64,000 nt of DNA from Glebionis coronaria (Eukaryota > Streptophyta > Magnoliopsida > Asterales > Asteraceae): NCBI GenBank assembly GCA_025667525.1, contig CM046882.1, forward strand, positions 25,075,394 through 25,139,393, read 5' to 3'. The position numbers and the translations under genes were made by a program. How positions within the stretch are numbered: the stretch's first letter is position 1; each line of letters opens with the position of its first letter. The notes beneath the pieces were generated by a model. That model did no database searches, was not told the origin of the DNA, and saw only the letters and a list, made by a program, of their open reading frames with translations. Of the stretch, positions 10,583-22,017 are shown in pieces.

Positions 10583-10825
10583 GCATCAGTCTTGATTTTC
10601 AAATGTTAACTTTTCCCGCCAATCAAGGTTAGATTGTTTCACTTTATTCTTTTTGTCGTATTGTTTAATTATTTTAGTGTTTATCTCACTATTAGAAATA
10701 GATAACTCCAAGCTCCCCCTTTTAGTTACCAAGAACGATAATTTCACTTTAAACCGTGATCAATTCGGATTGAATCGAGTACGAACAACACTTTCTATAA
10801 TACACATAAAAGTCATAAAACCAAA

Positions 10826-10843
10826 TGGCGCCGCTGCCGGCTC
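10826..10843 (+). other. Primer-binding site, element B
   Basis: TGGCGCCGCTGCCGG starts two bases after the LTR end. It is complementary to the 3' end of plant tRNA-Asp apart from one base (C where T is expected) within its first 15 bases; the match stops after that. tRNA-Asp-type sites are usual for Athila-group elements. Confidence 0.75.
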
Positions 10844-10996
10844 TTTTTGTAAAGATTAACGGTTTTTAGTGAGAAAAATTGGATTTTGGGATCCGATCTT
10901 TTGGGAACGTTATTTTCAAGCACAAAAAATTTTCAAAAATCCAAAAACAATAAAAAAAAGATAAAAAATTAAAAATATTTTATTTCCTTTTAGTGT

Positions 10997-11755
10997 ATGC
11001 GTACTCGATCTACGTCTTATCCTGAGCCTGAGATTCTTAGAGACATAGATATGGCCGGTGTGCATAACAATAATAACAACCCTCCTCACCCCAATTTGAA
11101 TAACAATAACAACAACAACAACAATGTTCCCCCACCCGACCTACGAACAATGGAGGAGCTTTGTCAACCAACCATGAACGGACGCGGAGGACCGATTGCG
11201 CCGATGCAAATCACGACTCCTGAATTTTCGTTGAAGCATCACATGATCCAGCAAGTTCAAAATGCTTGTCCTTTTCGCGGATTACTGAATGATGATGCCA
11301 ACAAACATCTCTACAAGTTCATTACCGTCACCCAAAGCATGAAACTTCCCGGTGTTACTATGGATTTTATTCGCCTACATCTCTTCCCACACACTTTATC
11401 CCACCATGCCGAGAAATGGTTTGACCGTCTCCCTAAAAATTCTATTCATACATGGGATGAGATGACTCAACGCTTTTTGTCGCGCTTCTTTCCACCCTCC
11501 ATGGTCACTAGCCTTCGGAACCAAATTAGTGGATTCACTCAAGAACATGACGAATCACTTTTCGATGCTTGGGAACGCTACAATGTTTTGATCGACCTTT
11601 GTCCAAATCATAACTTGCTCCCCGTCACTCTCATTGATACTTTCTACAACGGTCTCACTTTTCGTGATCGTGATACGATTAATGCCGCCGCAGGTGGTAC
11701 TTTTATGAAAAGGAGACCGGAGGAGTGTAGAGAGTTGACTGAAAACATGACTACT
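10997..11755 (+). pseudogene. Element B gag, N-terminal part, cut by insertion of element A
   Basis: Gag is the structural protein that packages element RNA. The frame starts at MRTRSTSYPEPE, the same start as in elements A and D. An Asn-rich tract follows (codons ~20-45), then the capsid-like retrotransposon gag region with W-containing motifs such as AEKWFDRLP and RFFPPS (codons ~100-230). The frame is open up to base 11755, where A inserted, and resumes after 25650. This N-terminal half is strongly diverged from A and D Gag, while the resumed part is very close to them, so B Gag looks mosaic. The last codons before the junction are not translated further in a useful way. Confidence 0.85.
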
Positions 11756-12190
11756 TGATAGGTGTGAAAACACCCATCCTTTTACCACTTAGTTCTTGCT
11801 AAAACAAGACCAAAACGCGTATTTAATATCATTTGTTTGTAATTATGCGTAGTTTGTGTGTTTGTTTTGTTTTCAGAGCCATCCGGATAAATATTAAAGA
11901 AAACATGGGATTACACGGGTTTTATCGAAGAAAAAGACGAAAAGACAAAGTCTATTGTCCAAGAGATGCAAAAGATTTGAAGTCAATGGGCCTATTTGAA
12001 GATTTATCGAAGAAAATGACCAAAGATGGAAGATTTACATATGTCGAAGAACTCAAGTCTAGAAATTAAAAGACGAGTTGAATTTATTCGTCGACAAATC
12101 CCGAATCAGAATCGAAAACGTCAACTTTACTGAAAAGACGAGAAGAAGAAAAGAAAGGAAGAAAACCCACTCACCAACCAACTACACCTC

Positions 12191-12200
12191 CTATAAATAG
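12191..12200 (+). promoter_or_regulatory. TATA box, element A 5' LTR
   Basis: CTATAAATAG sits about 435 bp into the LTR, the same relative position as in elements B and D. The copy in the 3' LTR is at 24386-24395. Confidence 0.6.
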
Positions 12201-12278
12201 AGGATCCCCTCCCACACATTAGTTTAGTTTTTTTTAGTTTTTATTTTTCCAGTTTTTTCTTTCTTTGTTTCGTAGGTA

Positions 12279-12301
12279 ACCAACACCATTAAGGTGTTGG
12301 T
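12279..12301 (+). other. Leader hairpin, element A 5' LTR
   Basis: ACCAACACC (12279-12287) and GGTGTTGGT (12293-12301) form a perfect 9-bp stem with loop ATTAA. The 3' LTR copy is at 24475-24497. The fold is equivalent to the hairpins of B and D, but the sequence differs. Confidence 0.6.
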
Positions 12302-12624
12302 GATTTTTCATTTTTGTTGAATCAAAGATCTTGTAAGTTTTTAATCTTCCCTTTTGTTTACTTAACCTTAATCAATCAATATAATCTTTATTTTAATCTT
12401 GTTCATCTTTCTCTTTTTTGATTCAAAGTTTTAAGTTTTATTTTCTTGAGTTTGATCTTCAAAAGTAAGTGGGTTTTGTGTTTTTGTTGATTTGATTTGA
12501 TGTTTATGATTAGTAGATGATTAGTGGTTAAATTGGTTTAAGTTTTGGTCAAAAACTTTGTTGATTTTGGTTAAAAATCGAGTTCCTATTGTTTCCCTGT
12601 TCTTCGTCTTCATAATCTACCCAG

Positions 12625-13220
12625 ATTCCGAATCAACAGCAAACATTCCGAATGAAGTGTTTTCCTTAAATATTCCGGATCAGTTAGAGTATTCCGAACC
12701 AAGCTTTTCATCATTTTATGCCGAGTCAGCAAGTTATTCCGAGTGAAGCTTTTGCTTTTGAGTATTCCGAATCAGTTTGTCCATCCGGAATAATTAATAT
12801 TCTGGATGAGTATTTATATTCCGAATCAAAGCCTTTAAAAATATTCTGAATCAGTTTTTTTTCTAAAATATTCCGAATGAAGGTTCTTGTGTTAAGTTAT
12901 TCCGAGTCAATTTTTTATTCCGAGTAAGCAAGTATTCCGAATTACCGTATATTCCGGATGAGCCAAAATGTTCCGAATCAGTTTTATATTCCGAATGAAG
13001 CTCTTTAGTTAATTATTCCGAGTCAGTGCAATTTATTCCGAATCAAGTAATTTCATTAGATATTCCGGATCAGTTTAGATATTCCGAATCAGAGAAAATA
13101 TTCCGGATCAAGCAAATCATTCCGGATGAGATTTTATTCCGGATGAAGGAAATCTTCCGAATGAAGGTGGATGTTTAGTTTATTCCGGATCAAGCATAAT
13201 ATTCCGAATCAGTTGTTTTC
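12625..13220 (+). repeat. TTCCGAATCA-type motif array, element A 5' LTR
   Basis: More than 20 copies of ATTCCGAATCA/GA or ATTCCGGATCA/GA are spaced about 19-27 bp, less regularly than in element B. The copy in the 3' LTR spans about 24820-25405. The core TTCCG is shared with B and D, but the following bases are family-specific. Confidence 0.75.
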
Positions 13221-13458
13221 TAGTAAGGGGTATTTACTGTTTCTGTTTATTGTTTAAATTTAATTCAAGTCAAGCTTTATTTTATTAACTGTTTTTGGCT
13301 TCTTTTTTTTATCACCTTACGCACTTAATCCTTTTTAGTAGAGTAGAAAACAAATCCCGATTTTAGTGACCAAGAACAACTATTCCACTTTGAACCGTGA
13401 TCGATTCGAGAAGATACCGAGAACTTAATTGAACCCATGTAAAATCTCTTGTATCAAA

Positions 13459-13476
13459 TGGCGCCGCTGCCGGCTC
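13459..13476 (+). other. Primer-binding site, element A
   Basis: TGGCGCCGCTGCCGG begins two bases after the LTR, as in B and D, and matches the tRNA-Asp complement in all but one of its first 15 bases. Confidence 0.75.
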
Positions 13477-13663
13477 TTTTCGTAAGGATTAACGGTTTTT
13501 TGTGAGAAATTAGATTTTGGGATCCGTTCACCGTGAACGTTACTTTTTCATAAAAAATTTCAAAAAAAAACCTAAAAAAATATAAAATTTTCAAAAATAC
13601 AAAAAAATTTAAAAACATAAAAAACTAAAAATATTTCTGCTTTGTTAGTTCTTTTGCAGGTGT

Positions 13664-15328
13664 ATGCGCACTCAATCAACATCTTATCAAGAGCCCGAGG
13701 CTCTCGATAACTTAGACATGGCCGGTGTACACAACAACAATAATAATCCACCTCGAAACAACATGAATAATAACAACAATGAACCTCTACCGGACAATCG
13801 TCCTGTGATCGAACTTTTGCAAGCACATGTAGAGGGCAACAACGATCCTATTGTCATACCCGCGATTGCAGCCAACAACTTTGAGCTCAAATCCGGCTTC
13901 ATTCAAATGGTCTCTGCTCAACCATTCTTGGGGCGCACCATTGATGATCCTCATGACCACATCAAAAGGTTCCTTCAACTCACGAATACAGTCAAATTCA
14001 ATGGGGTTCCACAAGAGGTAATCCGCTTACAACTTTTTCCTTTCTCCTTAGAGGGACAAGCCCGGCATTGGCTTGCAAAGGAACCGCCACAAAGTATTCT
14101 GACGTGGACGGACTTAGAGACCAAATTCATAAACTACTTTTTCCCACCCTCTCGTACTACCACTTTGCGGAATGAAATTATTAATTTTGAACAAAAGTAC
14201 GATGAGACTTTTAGTGACTCTTGGGACCGTTTTAAAGACCTTTTAAGAAAGTACCCACAACATGGTTTTACCAAAGTGCACCAAATTAATACTTTTTACA
14301 ATGGTTTAAGCATGAATGACCAAGATTCACTAAATAGTGCCTCGGGGGGTAACATTTTGGTTAAGTCTTCTAATGCCGCTTGGGATATTATTGAGAATAA
14401 GTCTAGAGTGCAAAACAAGAGTGTTCGGACCAATGCCGCTAGTGCTAGCACCAGTGACAACGACAAGAGACTTGACAAAATTACTTCGCTTCTTGAATCG
14501 CTTGTTGTCCACACCGCTAACAACACCAAAAGCATCAACGCTCAAAACGCTCAAGTCAATGTTGTAAGCCAACCATGTGAAATATGCGGGGGTCCTCACT
14601 CTTACACTACTTGTACCTCCACCCAAGACTATCCTTGTGAGAATGTTAACGCAGCATACGGTAATTATTCCACGGGAGGCTATCAAGCACGTCCTCAAGG
14701 TGACCGCAACTTGCTCAGCTATCGCTCAAACAACTTTCTTTCCCCGCCCAGTTTTCCTCCAACCAATCAAAACCAACAACAAAACCTTAACCGAACCAAC
14801 CAAAACCAACCTCGAGCACCATATCAACCACCTCAAAGACAACCATGTCCACCTCAAAATCCTACTCAAGTTTACCAACCCGCTCCTTACCAAGCACCTG
14901 CTTATCAAGCACCTCCTCCTACTCAACCCACCGTTTTCAACCACGAGGTCGAAACGTACATGCGGACGAATGATGTGTTGGTGAAGAATCTGCAGACCCA
15001 GATTATTAATTTAAAGGGCGACATGGTGAAACAAGGGAATGATCTTAGAGCCGATATGCGAAACTCTTTGAGTAGTCAAACAAATGACCTAAGGGACATG
15101 ATGGTTGGTTTCTTCCAAGGTAATCAAACCTCTTCTTCGGGTACTCTTCTGAGTAACACCGTTGCTAACCCAAGGGGGGAGTTGAAAGCAATCACCACTC
15201 GCAGTGGAAAAGGTACCAAGGAACCCGAGCTTCCAACACCTACACCGGTGATTAAAGGAAAACGAGTCCACTATTCCTATTCCTCCACCTCTTACTTCCA
15301 CCCCTCCACCACCCAAGGATGTGAGTGA
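13664..15328 (+). pseudogene. Element A gag (554 codons), frameshifted at its C-terminal end from pol
   Basis: The frame starts MRTQSTSYQEPEA at the ATG just after a TTTTGCAG tract, the same start as in B and D. Residues ~45-230 are the capsid-type retrotransposon gag domain (motifs RHWLAKEPP, NYFFPPSR, FYNGLS). Residues ~305-317 are a knuckle CEICGGPHSYTTC, spaced CX2CX3HX4C. A Gln/Pro/Asn-rich linker follows, then a short predicted helical stretch near residue 430-490 (repeated [11 protein letters not shown]). In elements B and D gag runs straight into protease in one frame. Here a small indel around 15,250-15,265 throws the frame out, so the last ~25 codons are out-of-frame and pol restarts at 15321. 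Gag itself is nearly complete. Confidence 0.88.
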
Positions 15329-17901
15329 TCCTACAATTCCAAAGCTTTCCTCTTCTTCCGATATACCTTATCCCTCAAGGTTGAGGAAAGAGAAGCTCAA
15401 AAGCAAGGACGATATTCAAGTTTCAAACTTTCTCAAAATGTTTAAACAATTGAATTTCAACATCTCCTTCGCTGAGGCTCTCGCTCACATGCCTAAGTAT
15501 GCGAAGATGTTTAAAGATCTTCTTAGTGACAAGGAGAAGCTTCTTGATATTGCTAATACCCAACTTAACGAGAATTGCTCTGCAGTGCTCTTAAGGAAAT
15601 TGCCAACCAAACTTGGTGATCCAGGTCGTCTCTTAATCCCTTGCAACTTCCCGGGAGTAGAGAATTGCATGGTCCTAGCCGATCTAGGTGCTAGTATTAA
15701 CTTAATGCCATTAAGTGTTTGGAAGCAATTATCTCTCCCCGAGCTAGTCCCCACCAAAATGACTTTGGAATTAGCTAACCGTACGGTTGCTTATCCAGTG
15801 GGGATAGCCGAAGACGTTTTTGTTGGTGTTGACAAATTCACCTTCCCGGCGGATTTTGTTGTCGTTGACTACGAGATGGATCCTCGGGTTCCATTAATCG
15901 TTGGACGTCCATTCTTGAGGACCGGTCGCACTGTCATTGATGTAGAAGCGGGTAAGCTTATCATGAGAGTTGGTGACAAACAAATTCTCTTCAACATGGG
16001 TAAGATTTCTAAACAGCCTTATTCATACGAGAGTGTTAATTGTATCGACGTTCTTGATGAGGCTTGTGAAGAACACTTTAAAGATGCTTGTAAAAGTAGT
16101 CGTACCTCTCTTCCCAATGTTGAGACTGTTGCCTCCCTTGCTCCATCACTAACTCCATTTGGAGAAAGTGATTTCCTTTTGACTGAATTTGAAGCAACTT
16201 TGGGATATGTGAACTTACAATATGACGATTCTCCCACCGATTGGGATGAAGACATTCGTACCATTGAGAAACTTCTCAATGAGGACCATATTTCTCCACC
16301 ATCTCCCAAGGATATTGCTATCGATGAACCGAATTTGACTGCGCCTTCCACCGAAAATCCTCCGGATTTAGAGCTTAAGGAGTTACCGTTCCATCTCGAG
16401 TACGTGTTCCTTGAAGAAAAGAAGAAGTCACCCGTCATCATCGCTAAGGACTTGAAAGAAGAAGAAAAATCTCGCCTTATCGCCGTGCTTAAAGATCATA
16501 AGAAGGCAATTGCTTGGAAAATTTCCGATATCCGCGGAATTGATCCAAACTTTTGTACTCACAAAATTCTCATGGAAGATGACTTTAAACCCGCAATCCA
16601 AAGCCAAAGAAGGGTTAATCCTCAAATTCATGACGTCATTAAACAAGAGGTTATCAAACTTCTAGATGCCGGAATGATTTACCCTATTTCGGATTCGCCA
16701 TGGGTAAGTCCCGTCCATTGTGTGCCAAAGAAGGGCGGAATAACCGTTGTTCCCAATGAACACAACGAGTTGATTCCTACTCGTCTCGTTACTGGGTGGA
16801 GAGTTTGTATCGACTATCGCAAACTCAATGATGCCACGAGAAAAGATCATTTTCCTCTTCCTTTCATGGATCAAATGCTCGAGCGTCTAGCGGGTAATGA
16901 TTACTATTTCTTCTTAGACGGTTTCTCCGGGTATTTTCAAATTCCCATCGATCCCAAAGACCAAGAGAAAACCACATTCACTTGTCCCTACGGAACATTT
17001 GCTTACAAACGAATGCCTTTCGGCTTATGCAATGCTCCTGGGACATTTCAAAGGTGTATGATGGCTATCTTCCATAACATGGTTGAAGAAACTATGGAAG
17101 TCTTCATGGACGATTTCTCGGTTTATGGTGATTCATTCTCTGCTTGCCTTCCCAATTTAAAACGTATGCTTAAGCGGTGTGAAGACACTCGCCTTGTTCT
17201 TAATTGGGAAAAATGCCATTTCATGGTAAAAGAGGACATCGTGCTAGGACACAAAATCTCCAAAGCCGGTCTTGAAGTGGACCGTGCTAAAGTCGATGTT
17301 ATTGCCAAATTACCTCCACCTTCAACCGTGAAGGTTGTGAGAAGTTTCCTTGGTCATGCGGGCTTCTACCGTCGATTTATCAAAGATTTTTCTAAAATCG
17401 CTCGCTCGATGACCCACCTCTTGGAAAAAGATACTCCTTTTATCTTTTCCAAAGAGTGTATCGAAGCCTTCAACCTTCTTAAGGATAAGCTAACTAAGGC
17501 ACCGGTCTTGGTTACCCCTAATTGGGAGCTACCTTTTGAGTTGATGTGCGATGCTAGCGACTTCGCTATTGGAGCGGTTTTGGGCCAAAGAGTGAATAAA
17601 CACTTCCAACCAATCCATTACGCTAGAAAGACAATGACAGGGGCTCAATTGCATTACACGACAACCGAAAAAGAGCTTTTAGCTGTTGTCTATGCTTTTG
17701 AAAATTTTCGCCCCTATCTTGTCCTTTCCACTACCATCGTGTACACGGACCATTCCGCGTTGAAGTACTTGTTAACTAAACAAGATTCTAAACCAAGACT
17801 TCTTCGCTGGGTTTTGCTACTTCAAGAATTTAAAATCGAAATTCGTGATAAGAATGGAGCTGAAAATCTAGCCGCGGATCATCTCAGTATACTTGAGGAT
17901 C
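15321..17901 (+). pseudogene. Element A pol, part 1: protease, reverse transcriptase, RNase H; cut by a CACTA transposon
   Basis: Pol processes Gag-Pol and copies element RNA to DNA. The aspartic protease has [11 protein letters not shown] at about 15678-15710. RT follows with [18 protein letters not shown] and the catalytic box FMDDFSVYG near 17104-17130, both aspartates present. RNase H has [10 protein letters not shown] near 17545, [15 protein letters not shown] and [11 protein letters not shown]. The in-frame ATG at 15321 is only the first Met after the frameshift; the true protein would continue from gag. The sequence is colinear with D until 17901, where the CACTA terminus begins. The roughly 30 further codons to a stop at 17990 are transposon sequence. 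Confidence 0.92.
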
Positions 17902-17939
17902 ACTACAAGAAAAAGGAGTTTTTAGGACGAAACTGTTTG

Positions 17940-18200
17940 GAACGGTTAAAATATCGTGCCAAATACATGCATTTGGAACCTGTTAGCTAATCGTGCCAAA
18001 AATATTGGTATTTGGGACAACTATTTAAAAATCGTTCCGAATACATATGTATTTGGAACGATTTTTCGAAATGGTGCAAAATACATGTGTATTTGGAACG
18101 TTTTGGGTTGTCGGTGCCAAATAAACATGTATTTGGGACAGTTGGTAACTTTGGTACTAAATTTGTATATGTATTTGATACGCTATCTAATGTTGGTGTC
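17940..18200. repeat. Left subterminal repeat cluster of the CACTA element
   Basis: Diverged copies of CGTGCCAAATACATG...ATTTGGAACG recur about every 40-50 bp (near 17945, 17990, 18030, 18065, 18105, 18155). They are more degraded than the right-hand cluster. Confidence 0.65.
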
Positions 18201-18798
18201 AAATACTTAGATGAATTTTACCATACTTATATTAGAATAATAGAATTTACAAAAAATTAGTGGAAAGTCGACATAATATTATTATTATTATTTTTTAATG
18301 ATAGTTATTATTATTATTTTTATTGTAATTATTATTATTAGATCTACTTAATTAGAAAACCAAAATATCATTATTAGTATTATTATTATTATTATCATTC
18401 TATTGTTATTATTATAATTATTATTATATGACGTTATTAAAGAAGTATAATATTTACAAAAAGTTAATAGGAAGTCGAGATATTATCCAAGCTCTATTAT
18501 TTAGCTATAAAGAAACTAATCTTACTAAAATTATGAAAACAACACGTACCTTAATGTCTTGACTCACGAAGAACTTTATGGTCCATATCAATAAGGACAC
18601 CACATCATTCTCAAGTTCCATATAATAAGTGGATAAAAACATTGAACACATGATGATGTTCATATTTTTTAATAAGGCCGACTACCCTATAGCTAGAAGA
18701 GTAGGGGCCTTAATAATATTTCGACATCTCATTCCTTTTATCTAAATAACATAAATTTATAATAAAACGATATTAAAAAGATAAAATAATTAATAATA

Positions 18799-19067
18799 CT
18801 CCTTTTATCCTAAAATTATTGACTATTTTTCTATTTTGAGTTGTCTCAAAATTATTATCCACTACTAAAAATTGATAAAAAAGTTTGATGAACTTTAATA
18901 TATTATCATTGGTTGAAACGGTTATTACAAACTTAAAAAAATATTTAATTAATTAACTAAGCGTAAATTTTTCATTGTGCTAAAAATTAAGAGAAAAAGT
19001 TATAATAAATACACTTCTATTAAACTGTGTGTTTTTTTGTCGAAAAATAATTTGAGGGCGGAAGGAG
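18799..19067. mobile_element. Stowaway-like (Tc1/mariner) MITE inside the CACTA element
   Basis: The ends CTCCTTTTATCCTAAAATTATT (from 18799) and AATAATTTGAGGGCGGAAGGAG (to 19067) are imperfect inverted repeats of the CTCCCTCCGTCCCA type. Both are flanked by TA (18797-18798 and 19068-19069), the Stowaway target. It is 269 bp long and encodes no protein. An ATT/TAA microsatellite follows its right end. Confidence 0.75.
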
Positions 19068-20369
19068 TAATAATAATAACAATTATTATTATTATAACAA
19101 TAACATATGATTACTACTATTAAACTGATGAGAATACAAATAAAAATGATAGAAGGTTTAGTCAACAAGCGCCAAAACAAATTCAAGGCGCGGCAAAAGA
19201 AATTTACGAATTTTAAAATGTAATTTTCGACCGAGTCTCACGCTAAATTATTAAATATCATTCATGTTTTAAGTTATTTTTGGCTCATTCCATAATTTAA
19301 TATATCAATGTTCCATACATTTTGTTTACCCTTTTCCACTAAACAAACCCAAAAACCTTTTTCCCGATTGCATGCATGCGTTTAGATCATGGCGCCCGTC
19401 AATTGGACTAATCAAACTTTAGAAGACTTAGGTTCGCACATGTATTAATCATTTTCCTTACTATGATCGTATTTTTATCTTAAAAGTTTTATTCTATAAT
19501 TTGTTGTAGGTTATTTACCCATTTAGTCATGGTTGACGTCTTTATCATTTGGACCTGTTATATTTGAAGAGAAAGTTTGTGATAATCACAAACTCGAGGT
19601 TACGGATTAGAACTATGGCGGGCTAATCAATTTAGTGTAAGATGATTACTACTATTTTTGTTGAATTTTTAAACTCATATGATTATAGTTTATTGTAATA
19701 TGATTATTGCACATGAACCTTTCTTTTGTTATTAAACTTTTTCTTATTTTTTTATTGACTTCTAATGTTGGAATACTATATTATGCAAGGTTTATGATGA
19801 AGGCATGATCAATAGAGCTTTTTTTTAGTTCGGTAGTAATTGATCATCTTAGTAATATATTTTATGACTTTCTCACCCTAAAAGCTATGTTTTCCAATGA
19901 TGTTGGAAGTGTTGTTTTTTTATTTTATTGTACTCAAGTGACTATGTTGATTTGATTTTATGGATGATTAATAAAAAAACAAGTTATATTTATAGATTCT
20001 TTGATTGAATTATATTTGCTCATATATGAGAAGGTTGGTTGATATTATCGTGTACCAGGACATATACGTAACGGAAAATGATGCCAATGTACATTAGCAG
20101 TGATTATGCGAATCGTACCAAATAATTGATTTAAGAATACGAACCCTTGCCAAATGATTTTTACATCAAACAAATAAACATGCCAAATGCTTTTGGCAAG
20201 GCGGAAAAAATGTTACAAATATGTGGCGCAAAAAAGGGAAATCGTGCCAATTACATGTTTCAAGGTAAATAAAACCGTCCTACTTAATTCTGGTACGATA
20301 AACAAAATTATTACCAAAAACCAATTTGGTACGAGAAACGAGTTTGTACCAAATAGACATTTGGCACGG

Positions 20370-20630
20370 GACATAAAAGTGTGACAAATACTATTTCGGA
20401 ACAAAATATTATCGATCGTGCCAAATACCTTACACATGGCACCCAAGGTTAATCCGTCCCATAAACCGTGCCAAATACTATTTGGCACGATTTTGACTCG
20501 ACCCAAATATATTTGGCACCCTCATATTTGAGACGGAGTCAAAACCGTGCCAAAGCCGTGCCAAATAGCATTTGGCACGGTTTTTTGAGTATTTGGCACG
20601 GTTTTACCCCTTCCCAAATACCCTGTTTTC
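20370..20630. repeat. Right subterminal repeat cluster of the CACTA element, with long palindromes
   Basis: Repeated GTGCCAAATA words occur on both strands. The best palindrome pairs CCGTGCCAAAT (20556-20566) with ATTTGGCACGG (20570-20580), 11 perfect base pairs around AGC. A second is at about 20467-20490. Similar single words extend left to about 20160. Confidence 0.75.
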
Positions 20631-20641
20631 TTGTAGTGGAT

Positions 20642-22017
20642 CCTTATCAAGGGGATCATCCGAACAAAGAGATCAATGACTCTTTTCCCCTTGAAACCTT
20701 AATGTCTATCAATTCGAATCAAGATGAGACCCCGTGGTTTGCGGACATTGCAAACTACTTGGCGGGTGGAATTCTCATTGACGGGTTAACATCCCAACAA
20801 AAGAAAAAGTTCTTTAAAGATATTAAGACTTACTTTTGGGATGACCCGTATCTCTTCAAACAATGCGCTGATTTGATTATTCGTCGATGTGTTGATGGAC
20901 CGGCAGCTTTAGACATTCTCGAAGCTTGCCACAAAGGACCACCGGTGGTCACTTTGGTCCCAACTTCACCGCAAAGAAAGTGTTTGACTCGGGATTTTAT
21001 TGGCCCACCCTTTATCGTGATGCTCACGAGATGGTTAAACATTGTGATGCTTGCCAAAGACAAGGCAAGATCACACATAAAGATGAGATGCCTCAAAATT
21101 TCATACAAGAATGTGAAATCTTTGATGTATGGGGCATCGACTTTATGGGGCCATTCCCTTCATCTAAAGGAAACAAATACATCCTTGTAGCCGTTGACTA
21201 CGTTTCTAAATGGGTTGAAGCCAAAGCTTTACCCACTAATGACGCAAGGGTGGTTTGTAACTTTTTGAAGCAGCTATTCGCTAGATTCGGTGTGCCTCGT
21301 GCCATTATTAGTGATCGCGGGACTCATTTTTGCAATGATCAATTCGCAAGAGTCATGGCTAAGTATGGTATCACTCATCGTCTTTCCACCGCATACCACC
21401 CACAAACTAATGGCCAGGCTGAAATCTCTAACCGAGGGTTAAAGCGAATTCTTGAACGAACCGTGGGAGAGCATCGTGCCTCATGGGCCGATAAACTTGA
21501 TGATGCTCTGTGGGCTTTTCGTACCTCATACAAGACTCCGATTGGTTGTACACCATATCGTCTCGTGTACGGGAAAGCATTCCACCTCCCCATTGAGTTA
21601 GAGCACAAGGCTTACTGGGCCTTGAAGTGGGCTAACTTCGACATCAACACGGCCGGTGACCTACGCAAAATCCAACTCAATGAGCTCAATGAACTCCGGA
21701 ATGATGCTTATGAAAATTCTTTGATCTATAAGGAAAATACTAAGCTCATTCATGACTCCAAGATTAAAAACCGAGAGTTCCAAGTTGGAGACAAAGTTTT
21801 ACTTTTCAACTCTCGGTTGAAAATCTTTTCGGGCAAGCTGAAGTCTCGTTCGTCCGGCCCATTCACCATTGCCCAAATTTTTCCATATGGTACTCTCGAG
21901 CTCGCTCAACCTAATGGACCTAATTTTAAGGTGAATGGCCAACGAGTGAAGTTGTACTTTGGTGAGGACATCTCTCATGAGATGATTCCATCCCTCACCG
22001 CGTTTCCCATGAACTAG
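20642..22017 (+). pseudogene. Element A pol, part 2: RNase H end and integrase, with one frameshift
   Basis: The sequence resumes colinearly with D after the CACTA target duplication (DPYQGDHP...). Integrase inserts the cDNA into host DNA. It shows the zinc-binding part (ACHKGP...GGH, then CDACQ), catalytic [14 protein letters not shown] and HPQTNGQAE, and a C-terminal region ending [14 protein letters not shown]... that aligns to the end of D pol. A single C is missing near 20937-20940 compared with D, which splits the frame (upstream part ends in the wrong frame; the rest reads 20926-22017). The catalytic D, D, E residues are all present. Confidence 0.9.

Larger units (their letters stand above)
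8992..10823 (+). repeat. Athila-type element B: first LTR (LTR1)
   Basis: The LTR starts TAATAAGTGTG and ends AAAACCA, two bases before the primer-binding site at 10826. It is about 95% or more similar by eye to the LTR at 49324-51156. The first two bases are TA rather than the usual TG, in both copies. U3 carries a lysine-rich frame (9074-9469). A TATA box lies at 9431-9438, a hairpin at 9439-9463, and the 25-bp-period TTCCGG array at about 9964-10582. It belongs to the element whose internal region starts at 10824. Confidence 0.85.
11756..13456 (+). repeat. Element A 5' LTR
   Basis: It runs from TGATAGGTGTG to CTTGTATCA, 1701 bp, with canonical TG...CA ends. It contains a U3 frame at 11833-12069, a TATA box CTATAAATAG at 12191-12200, a hairpin at 12279-12301 and a TTCCG-motif array at about 12625-13220. 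The pair at 23951-25645 is 1695 bp. Confidence 0.93.
17902..20638. mobile_element. Non-autonomous CACTA (En/Spm) transposon inserted in element A pol
   Basis: The ends CACTACAAGAAAA (17902-17914) and TTTTCTTGTAGTG (20626-20638) are perfect 13-bp inverted repeats with the diagnostic CACTA terminus. The 3-bp target duplication GAT lies at 17899-17901 and 20639-20641. Both subterminal regions hold many copies of a CGTGCCAAATA / TATTTGGCACG word, often as back-to-back palindromes, as is usual for binding sites of the CACTA TnpA-type protein. There is no transposase or TnpA frame, so movement would need a helper. The interior is AT-rich with ATT/TTA microsatellites and a Stowaway-like MITE. Confidence 0.95.

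Noticed and set aside
10106..10602. Minus-strand proteins with repeated YPES / LSGI / IRNL words
   Set aside because: These are translations of the 25-bp DNA array in three frames (25 is 1 modulo 3); the same appears at 50438-50935. No independent sign of coding.
15321..15328. Programmed frameshift between gag and pol in element A
   Set aside because: B and D, of the same lineage, read gag into protease in one frame, so the A overlap is better explained as a mutation.
17956..18260. Coding gene in the CACTA left end
   Set aside because: The overlapping frames with CIWN/YLG words are translations of the subterminal DNA repeat on both strands.
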